A stretch of 5,800 nucleotides of DNA from Methanobacteriota archaeon. GTDB taxonomy: Archaea; Halobacteriota; Syntropharchaeia; DAOWMC01. Numbering within the stretch: the stretch's first letter is position 1; the number at the start of each line of letters is the position of its first letter. Under the pieces are notes generated by a model that was not told the origin of the DNA, ran no database searches, and saw only the letters and a program-made list of their open reading frames with translations. The stretch lies in contig DAOWMC010000081.1 of assembly GCA_030643285.1 (NCBI GenBank), positions 1 to 5,800 on the forward strand. Reading direction: 5' to 3'. Shown here piece by piece: positions 1 to 5,339 of the stretch. The translations under genes and the position numbers were made by a program.

Positions 1-402
1 CCCAGGATGAGGCCGGATGATATCTATGGCAGGGTGATACCCCGTTTTATAGAGCAGGCACTGGACAAAAAACCAATAACCGTTTTTGGAGATGGTTCTC
101 AAACAAGGAGTTTCTGTTACATGACCGATCAGGTGGAGGGGCTGTTGAGGTTTGCCTATCTGGATGAGGGACGGGATAAGATCATAAATATTGGAAACGA
201 AGATGAAGTAAAAATAACTGATCTGGCAAATAAAATAAAAGATTTAACCGATTCTAGCTCAAAAATCGCAAATTACCCATTACCAGAAGATGACCCTCTT
301 AGAAGGTGTCCCGATATAACAAAAGCTAAAAAGATTTTGGGGTGGGAGCCAAAAATCAGCCTTGATGATGGGTTGAACAGGATGATTAAGCACCTAATCT
401 AA
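1..402 (+). CDS. NAD-dependent epimerase/dehydratase, probably UDP-glucuronate decarboxylase-like (3' part only)
   Basis: This is the C-terminal ~133 residues of an extended short-chain dehydrogenase acting on a nucleotide sugar in the cytoplasm. The frame is open from base 1 (Pro-Arg before the first Met at 7), so the start lies outside the window. Visible family marks are PRMRPDD near the left edge, the substrate-binding stretch FGDGSQTRSFCY at about residues 29-40 of the visible part, NIGN at about 63-66, and the C-terminal DITKAKKILGWEPK block typical of this family. The GDGSQTRSFCY and PLPEDDP blocks are most like UDP-glucuronate decarboxylase (UDP-xylose synthase) and related UDP-sugar epimerases. 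The NAD-binding GxxGxxG and the catalytic YxxxK would be upstream and cannot be seen. Such enzymes are about 310-320 residues, so roughly 180 are missing. Its last 17 bases overlap the convergent gene on the other strand. The family call is firm; the exact substrate is inference. Confidence 0.88.
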   Translation, partial: PRMRPDDIYGRVIPRFIEQALDKKPITVFGDGSQTRSFCYMTDQVEGLLRFAYLDEGRDKIINIGNEDEVKITDLANKIKDLTDSSSKIANYPLPEDDPLRRCPDITKAKKILGWEPKISLDDGLNRMIKHLI

Positions 403-1117
403 TAGGCCCCACACTTATTCCCGACGATGTAGATCCTGATGTCCCCGATGATGGTATGTATGGTCTGAGTGCAGCAGCCAAATTTGCAATCGTCATCGAC
501 TGAAGGATTATATGCCCGGGGCCGGTTAAAGTCGTCAAAAAGAACCCTTCTCCGCCAAATATCATACTCTTTACATTTCCGGCCTTTGTTATATCATACT
601 TAACCGTACTGTCAAATCCTACAACACAACCCGTATCAACCTTTATAGACTCTCCCTCAGAAAGATCCATGTCTACAAAGTCACCGCATGCGTGTATAAA
701 CGCAGTCCCGTTTCCACTCAATTTTTGAAGAACAAAACCTTCACCACCAAAAAGCCCTGCTCCAATCTTTTTTGTAAACGCAATATCAAGGTCCACTCCG
801 CTTTCAGAGCATAAAAACGCATCTTTTTGCGCAATGAACTCACTATTATCAAGTTTTATATCTCTGATTCTTCCGGGTACATTTCCTGCAAGTGATACAA
901 CCCCTTCTCCTCCACCAGGTGTGAATTCAGTCATAAAAAATGACTCTCCTGTGACCTTTCGCTTAATCCCTTTTAAAATGCCACCTTTTGCCTTTGTGTT
1001 CATCTGCATGTCAGCGCTCATGTAAATCATTGCGCCCGCTTCTGCATATATCATTTCGCCTGAAAATAGCTTCGTTACAACCATCTGAAGATTATCGCCT
1101 ATGATCTTGTATTCCAT
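386..1117 (-). CDS. AIM24 / TIGR00266 family protein of unknown function
   Basis: A 243-residue protein of the AIM24 (TIGR00266) family, found in bacteria, archaea and mitochondria. Its biochemical role is unsettled. Family marks are AEAGAMIYM near the N-terminus (about residues 25-33), the glycine-rich repeat FGGEGF occurring twice (about 123-128 and 187-192), and TGPGHIILQS (about 198-207), as expected for a fold of repeated beta units. No signal peptide or membrane helix is visible. The last ~25 residues are a Ser/Gly-rich tail, probably disordered. I choose the ATG at 1117: GGGGAT (1122-1127) lies 4 nt upstream. An in-frame TTG at 1129 would add four residues but overlaps that site. A TATA-like box sits about 35 bp upstream, so it probably has its own promoter. 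Its stop lies inside the end of the convergent epimerase gene. The family call is secure; function unknown. Confidence 0.9.
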   Translation of the reverse strand: MEYKIIGDNLQMVVTKLFSGEMIYAEAGAMIYMSADMQMNTKAKGGILKGIKRKVTGESFFMTEFTPGGGEGVVSLAGNVPGRIRDIKLDNSEFIAQKDAFLCSESGVDLDIAFTKKIGAGLFGGEGFVLQKLSGNGTAFIHACGDFVDMDLSEGESIKVDTGCVVGFDSTVKYDITKAGNVKSMIFGGEGFFLTTLTGPGHIILQSMTIANLAAALRPYIPSSGTSGSTSSGISVGPIRLGA

Positions 1118-1150
1118 CAATATCCCCAATCAATTATACCTTATCCCCCT

Positions 1151-1164
1151 ATTATAAATCTTTT
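1151..1164 (-). promoter_or_regulatory. Putative archaeal BRE/TATA promoter for the AIM24-family gene
   Basis: On the minus strand this reads AAAAGATTTATAAT, a purine-rich BRE-like stretch followed by a TATA-like box. Transcription starting about 25 nt downstream would fall near 1129, giving a leader of about 12 nt carrying the GGGGAT ribosome-binding site. It lies in the 67-bp gap after the nucleotidyltransferase gene. Assigned by pattern and spacing only. Confidence 0.45.
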
Positions 1165-1184
1165 GCATAAATCGGGCTGTTAAC

Positions 1185-2624
1185 TTATTTCAAGCGATCG
1201 GAGGGAGGATCTTTTGATTTCTGGCCTTGCATCATAGATTCTATCTCGGCATAGGTATGGTGGTTGGAACCGACCTTTTTGTCCCAATCTTTTTTTCCAT
1301 CCCTATTCTGACCGGTTTTCATCCTGATTCCTCCAAATTCGGAGTGGAATAAATCGACAGCCGTTTCTCCGTTTAGAATTAACCTGTTAGGATCTATACA
1401 GTTGTAAATAACCGATTTATTGGCCTTACAAACGTTCATTTTGCTGTTTATAATCACGCTATTTTTTGCGTTCAAATATCGGGCAACAGTCCCAACTACA
1501 ATACAATTTTCAACTTTTCCCCTGACTTTGGAATCCAATAAAATTGAGTTTTTTACTTTGAGGTTTCTGGATTTTTCATTTCTTATAAAATTCGTTTCCA
1601 ATTTAAAAAGACCCCTCAATTTATCCCCTTCTTCAGTATCTGCTAACAGCCTGAGCAGGTTTGAATGGTACAGTAAAAGTTGTCCAAAGTCCCACCAGTA
1701 TGTCTTTTTTCCAAGATCCTTGTCTCCAAATAGTGCCAGGTTTGAGGTGTCATTTTCAACGAAATTCTGTTTGAATCTATTTACCTTATCCCATAACTTC
1801 TTATCCTCAAAATCTTCTTTTGAAGATGTTAGGGGCATCCAAAGATGAGGATCCGTATCTAATTTTTCTGTCTTTTCAGAAAGCTCGGTCTCATACTCTT
1901 TGAGTATGGCTTTAAAAAATTCATACGAGATGGAAAAACAGCCTATACTCCTTCCAATAATTATTTCACCGGATTGTGAAGGTTTTATCACTCCTTTTTC
2001 AACCAATCCCTTAAAATCTTTCCACGATTGTTTTTCCCTCTGAATCGATCCACCCTCTTTCGGTATAATCAATCCATAGCTTTCCCAACCTGTTTTCCAA
2101 TCTTTTTCTTTGGCCGGTGCCTCTCCTCTGATGCCGAACAGTTCGACATGGTACTTTCCTTCACAAAAGACGTCTTCTGATGGAATATATAACCCGTCAC
2201 CCCAGAATACCGAGATTCTTCCTTTCCTTTCTTCAGCAAAGATCGAGGTCTGATCTATCACTGCTTCAAGTAAGGTAATTGGCTCTTTCTTACCCGAATA
2301 TTCTACCAATCTTGGTAGCCTAACTGCGCCTTTGTCTATTTCGGCTAAACTGAGGGGCGCAATTCTTTTTCCCTTACCTGCGGTATGGTAGATTGCAACC
2401 GAACAACCGTTTTTGATCATCTCATCAAGATCAGTTAGCTTTCTTACCTCTTCCCATGCATTTAACGTTCCCAGAAGCTGTCCTGCACCCCCTTCCCACT
2501 CTTCAAAGACCGAATAAACCTTTGTTTTCTTTTTAATCAGTTCCGAAGAGTCCAGCCGTTTTTTCCAGAAATCAGCCTTATTCTGTGTAGACGAGCAAAC
2601 AATAACAATATCAAAACCTTTCAA
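1185..2624 (-). CDS. Sugar-1-phosphate nucleotidyltransferase-like protein with C-terminal beta-helix, fucose-1-P guanylyltransferase-like
   Basis: A 479-residue cytoplasmic protein that looks like a nucleotidyltransferase activating a sugar 1-phosphate. The region GGAGQLLGTLNAW (about 45-57) resembles the glycine-rich nucleotide-binding segment of L-fucose-1-phosphate guanylyltransferases. HTAGKGKRIAP (80-90) matches the variant GxGxR loop of the same group and is followed by KGAVRLP. FWGDGLYIP (140-148) carries the likely metal-binding Asp143. WWDFGQLLLYHSNLL (310-324) matches the usual WxDxG motif. From about 358 to 420, short beta repeats (NSILLDS, NCIVVGT, NSVIINS, KSVIYNC) suggest a left-handed beta-helix. 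The start is uncertain: the frame begins with TTG at 2624, while an ATT three codons further upstream is better placed after AAGGGG. A stop lies just upstream, so little N-terminus can be missing. The tail after ~430 is charged and unstructured. The product (GDP-fucose, UDP-sugar or other) is inference. Confidence 0.6.
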   Translation of the reverse strand: MKGFDIVIVCSSTQNKADFWKKRLDSSELIKKKTKVYSVFEEWEGGAGQLLGTLNAWEEVRKLTDLDEMIKNGCSVAIYHTAGKGKRIAPLSLAEIDKGAVRLPRLVEYSGKKEPITLLEAVIDQTSIFAEERKGRISVFWGDGLYIPSEDVFCEGKYHVELFGIRGEAPAKEKDWKTGWESYGLIIPKEGGSIQREKQSWKDFKGLVEKGVIKPSQSGEIIIGRSIGCFSISYEFFKAILKEYETELSEKTEKLDTDPHLWMPLTSSKEDFEDKKLWDKVNRFKQNFVENDTSNLALFGDKDLGKKTYWWDFGQLLLYHSNLLRLLADTEEGDKLRGLFKLETNFIRNEKSRNLKVKNSILLDSKVRGKVENCIVVGTVARYLNAKNSVIINSKMNVCKANKSVIYNCIDPNRLILNGETAVDLFHSEFGGIRMKTGQNRDGKKDWDKKVGSNHHTYAEIESMMQGQKSKDPPSDRLK

Positions 2625-2665
2625 CTTTGAAATTTTATCCCCTTCTTCATTATTCTTTTATTGTG

Positions 2666-2673
2666 ATTTTATA
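2666..2673 (-). promoter_or_regulatory. Putative TATA box for the nucleotidyltransferase gene
   Basis: The minus strand reads TATAAAAT within CTATAAAATC. Initiation about 25 nt downstream would be near 2645, just before AAGGGG (2639-2644) and about 20 nt before the TTG at 2624. The box lies 6 bp beyond the stop codon of the transposase remnant, so the promoter abuts or overlaps the insertion-sequence scar. Pattern and spacing evidence only. Confidence 0.4.
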
Positions 2674-2679
2674 GCAAAT

Positions 2680-2889
2680 TTAATTTTCATAAAATTCTGG
2701 AAAAATATACGATCTTTGACCGATAAAGCCTAACCCATTGATGGTCATTGCTTTGATAGCATCAGAATGTGATAATTTATGATGTCTGATCTTTGGGATT
2801 TTATTGTCTATTACTTTAGATATATCAAGTTGGTCAATGATTCCGGCTACGATGCCAAAATGATCCATCTGTGTTGTTGTTATGTCCAT
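2680..2889 (-). pseudogene. Truncated transposase, N-terminal fragment (DUF4277, IS1634/IS4-type)
   Basis: Sixty-nine codons match the N-terminal DUF4277 segment of IS1634-type (IS4-superfamily) transposases: MDITTTQMDHFGIVAGIIDQ at the start, then SHSDAIKAMTINGLGF and a terminal YIFPEFYEN. Intact members run to roughly 500 residues or more with a DDE catalytic domain. Here the reading ends in TAA exactly where the family continues, and the next bases belong to the promoter region of the neighbouring gene, so more than four fifths of the gene, including all catalytic residues, is gone. It cannot transpose. The fragment keeps its own start and a TATA-like box, so a short peptide could still be made. 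The AT-rich composition fits the neighbourhood. The family assignment is from remembered motif similarity and is strong for this segment. Confidence 0.85.
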
Positions 2890-2902
2890 AATAGCTACCT
2901 AT

Positions 2903-2910
2903 TTTATATA
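2903..2910 (-). promoter_or_regulatory. TATA-like box upstream of the transposase remnant
   Basis: The minus strand reads TATATAAA inside CATATATAAAATAG, only about 13 bp before the remnant's ATG at 2889. That is close for a standard -26 TATA box unless the real initiation site falls at or inside the start codon. The site is nearly self-complementary, so it could also face rightwards into 2921-3004. A small inverted repeat AATAG/CTATT (2890-2903) lies next to it. Weak evidence. Confidence 0.25.
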
Positions 2911-3038
2911 TGAAGTGGTGATGTTTAAAAAAGGTTTGGGTGTGGGTATGGAAAATGTTTTGGGTGGCAGTCCTTACTGCGGAATGTGGGGTTTACCGTT
3001 ATAAAATCCAGAATGTCCCGATTTTTATTCACCCACCT

Positions 3039-3050
3039 AAAATGAAAAAA
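3039..3050 (-). terminator. Oligo-T terminator after pyrI
   Basis: Immediately after the pyrI TAG stop the minus strand reads GGCTTTTTTCATTTTAGG, with T6 (3045-3050) and T4 (3039-3042). Runs of T in the non-template strand are the usual intrinsic termination signal in archaea and need no hairpin. The position, three bases past the stop, fits the end of a nac-pyrB-pyrI transcript. Confidence 0.55.
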
Positions 3051-3052
3051 GC

Positions 3053-3517
3053 CTAAGTTTTCACATAATCAATAAAATCCCCTACAAGGATTCTATCACA
3101 ATAAAAACAACGAAATTGAAGTGGATCGACCTCGTGTAAAACAAACTTAGGTGAAACCGGTTCTTTCGTGTTTGATATACAGTTCGGGTTTGCACATTTT
3201 ATGATTCCTTCTATCTCATCTGGCAACTGCACTTTGTGCTTTTCTATGACTTCGTAGCCCCTGATTATGTTTATCGTTGCATTTGGAGCTATCAATGCTA
3301 TTTTATCTACTTCATCCGAAGCTAATTCCCGGTCCTCGATTTTTACAATATCTTTAGAAGTAATGTTTTTACTTGGAACGTTCATTGCAACCGATATAAC
3401 CGCTTTGGATGCCCCGGTGATTCTAAGTATCTTCAGAACGTTCAAAGCCTGACCTGCCCTAATATGGTCAATTACAGTTCCATTATGTATAGATTTTATT
3501 CTAAGCTCTCTTTCCAT
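3053..3517 (-). CDS. pyrI: Aspartate carbamoyltransferase regulatory chain
   Basis: PyrI is the regulatory chain of aspartate carbamoyltransferase. It binds nucleotide effectors through its N-terminal domain and holds catalytic trimers together through a C-terminal zinc domain. At 154 residues it has the family's usual length. The allosteric domain covers about residues 1-100 ([17 protein letters not shown] near the start, the family's conserved nucleotide-binding strand and helix; VPSKN at 47-51). The zinc site is complete: Cys108-x4-Cys113 and Cys137-x2-Cys140, matching the four zinc cysteines of the E. coli protein. The ATG at 3517 follows the pyrB TAA with no base between them, and GGGGGAT at the end of pyrB supplies the ribosome-binding site, so the two chains should be translationally coupled. 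It ends in TAG, the only amber stop among the clear genes here, followed by an oligo-T tract. Very secure. Confidence 0.97.
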   Translation of the reverse strand: MERELRIKSIHNGTVIDHIRAGQALNVLKILRITGASKAVISVAMNVPSKNITSKDIVKIEDRELASDEVDKIALIAPNATINIIRGYEVIEKHKVQLPDEIEGIIKCANPNCISNTKEPVSPKFVLHEVDPLQFRCFYCDRILVGDFIDYVKT

Positions 3518-4435
<918 letters not shown>

Positions 4436-4618
4436 TTACTCGCTCAGTTTCATAATTGCTTCTGCTAAATCCCCATTTACCTCTTTTAATGTAGATATTG
4501 CCTTTTCCTCACTCACGCCGGTCTGCTCTATGACCAGCTTAACATCTCCCTCCGGTATCGGTTCTTCTATGGACCGCTCCTCCGGTGTACCAACGATCTG
4601 GTATGTTTTCACACCCAT
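4436..4618 (-). CDS. nac: Nascent polypeptide-associated complex protein, C-terminal UBA part (after frameshift)
   Basis: This frame carries the C-terminal half of archaeal NAC, the homodimeric ribosome-bound chaperone related to eukaryotic alpha-NAC. MGVKTYQIVGTPEE completes the last strand of the NAC barrel. Residues about 24-60 (DVKLVIEQTGVSEEKA, then GDLAEAIMKL) are the UBA domain. The ATG at 4618 is conserved protein sequence rather than a convincing start: no ribosome-binding site precedes it and the barrel would be incomplete. It should be read as the continuation of the N-terminal part at 4609-4821. Restoring one G next to 4624 gives ATG GAC GCG ATG GGT, so VM-DA-MGVKTYQ, and a single protein of about 128 residues, close to the usual 110-125. 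Identity is secure; whether the break is real or a sequencing error is open. Confidence 0.85.
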   Translation of the reverse strand: MGVKTYQIVGTPEERSIEEPIPEGDVKLVIEQTGVSEEKAISTLKEVNGDLAEAIMKLSE

Positions 4619-4821
4619 CGCGTCATCACGGCAACTTCCGCATCGGCGAAAACGATCTCAGAATCGGTGGTTCTAATAATGACTTCCTCCACGTTTTCCA
4701 ATTGTTTTACACTTACGCCCATCTGCTTCATCATCTGTTTCACTTTTTTAGGGTTCATCCCTCTCGTTCCACCAGGAAAGACATTATCACCTTGAAATAC
4801 CGCTTTGTATCCATTGTTCAT
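4609..4821 (-). CDS. nac: Nascent polypeptide-associated complex protein, N-terminal part (interrupted by frameshift)
   Basis: First part of archaeal NAC, which binds nascent chains at the ribosome exit. The stretch FPGGTRGMNPKKVKQMMKQMG (about residues 15-35) is the family N-terminus, and VEEVIIRTTDSEIVFADAEVAVM (about 44-66) is most of the NAC barrel domain. After Met66 the frame runs into TRWV and a TGA, while the correct continuation lies in another frame (4436-4618), overlapping by 10 bases. No slippery heptamer is visible at the junction, so programmed frameshifting is not supported. The ATG at 4821 is taken because it is the only in-frame ATG before the conserved FPGG; it lacks a ribosome-binding site. 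An AAGGTGAT about 40 nt inside the frame hints that translation may begin elsewhere. The family's usual start, Met right before FPGG, is absent (GTC here). First gene of the nac-pyrB-pyrI cluster. Confidence 0.83.
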   Translation of the reverse strand: MNNGYKAVFQGDNVFPGGTRGMNPKKVKQMMKQMGVSVKQLENVEEVIIRTTDSEIVFADAEVAVMTRWV

Positions 4822-4834
4822 ATAATTATTGTTT

Positions 4835-4854
4835 GCAGCACAAAGCCGTGCTAC
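4835..4854 (-). promoter_or_regulatory. Hairpin in the nac-pyrBI upstream region, overlapping a possible leader ORF stop
   Basis: The minus strand can pair GTAGCAC (4848-4854) with GTGCTGC (4835-4841) around a GGCTTT loop, seven pairs with one G-T. It lies 13 bp before the nac start. A 10-codon ORF (4851-4883, ATG CTG GTA ... GAG ATG TAG) ends inside its 5' arm. It could affect translation of nac or be incidental. No T-run follows, so it is not an obvious terminator. Confidence 0.3.
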
Positions 4855-4928
4855 ATCTCACTTATTTCACCGTTTACCAGCATCTAATCCCAGATAAGCG
4901 TAACATTTTAGGGCAATTGGTATTCACG

Positions 4929-4937
4929 ATATATTTT
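4929..4937 (-). promoter_or_regulatory. Putative TATA box for the nac-pyrB-pyrI cluster
   Basis: The minus strand reads AAAATATAT within TTTTGAAAATATATCG, in the 150-bp gap between the small unknown gene (ending at 4972) and nac. Initiation about 25 nt downstream, near 4905, would give an unusually long leader of roughly 85 nt, containing the hairpin and the possible 10-codon ORF. Pattern evidence only; a second weaker AT-rich stretch overlaps the nac start codon itself. Confidence 0.4.
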
Positions 4938-4971
4938 CAAAATCACCCATCACGAACGCTTGCTATGAAAA

Positions 4972-5328
4972 TCATTTTTTCCACACTTTTTCTTTTTTAT
5001 CGTCGGAAAGACTGTGATACCACTGATGTTGTGTGTTTTCCCACCCGTATCTACACTTTATCGTACCGGGTGGAACTATTGGCACATCTGCCCAGCTAGC
5101 CGGTCTGCACAGTATATGGTGGTTTTCACATTCATAAATGTAATATTCGGTCATTTCAGCAAGATTTCCAAGTTTCCATTGGTCTCCTTCAAAATTTTTA
5201 AGTCCTGTAACTGCCCCAAGTACCTCTTGAGATCCAATTAATGGTTCTTTTCTCAGAATATTCGCATTACACTCAGTCTTGTAGAGTTTTGTCTCAAAAT
5301 GAGCAGGACATGTTTTTTCTTCAGCCAT
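4972..5328 (-). CDS. Small Cys/His/Trp-rich protein of unknown function
   Basis: I do not recognise this 118-residue protein. It has five cysteines (7, 20, 67, 74, 92), histidines at 10, 70, 71, 101 and 105, and five tryptophans. The cluster YECENHHILCRP (66-76) gives Cys67-x2-His70-His71-x2-Cys74, which could bind a metal, with Cys92 nearby. No signal peptide or membrane segment is visible, and the C-terminus is lysine-rich (KKEKVWKK). The start is strongly supported: AGGTGA (5335-5340) overlaps the stop codon of the upstream gene and sits 6 nt before the ATG. The gap to that gene is 11 nt, so the two are almost certainly co-transcribed and probably encode partner subunits of one complex. 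A TATA-like box and 150 bp separate it from nac, so it is likely the last gene of its own operon. The coding call is good; any function would be guesswork. Confidence 0.8.
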   Translation of the reverse strand: MAEEKTCPAHFETKLYKTECNANILRKEPLIGSQEVLGAVTGLKNFEGDQWKLGNLAEMTEYYIYECENHHILCRPASWADVPIVPPGTIKCRYGWENTQHQWYHSLSDDKKEKVWKK

Positions 5329-5339
5329 AACAGGTCACC

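Noticed and set aside
834..1848. Plus-strand reading frames at 834-1025 and 1420-1848 as genes
   Set aside because: They lie opposite clearly coding minus-strand genes, have Ser/Phe/Leu-rich antisense-type composition and show no recognisable motifs.
2921..3004. A 27-codon plus-strand ORF (MFKKGLGVGM... ending MWGLPL) after a TATA-like stretch
   Set aside because: It is short, its G-rich codons simply follow the G-run tract, and it probably lies in the non-coding 5' end of the insertion-sequence remnant. No family resemblance.
2694..3014. Inverted 8-mers ATTCTGGA (2694-2701) and TCCAGAAT (3007-3014) as terminal repeats of a small mobile element
   Set aside because: The left copy is inside the transposase reading frame (PEF codons), where a terminal repeat would not be expected, and eight bases can match by chance in AT-rich DNA.
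3053..3055. TAG at the end of pyrI as a pyrrolysine codon
   Set aside because: The zinc domain is complete at the usual length of 154 residues and the oligo-T terminator follows at once, so TAG is a normal stop.
4597..4640. Programmed -1 frameshifting in nac
   Set aside because: The junction GTGATGACGCGATGG has no X-XXY-YYZ slippery heptamer, and a missing G explains the data more simply.
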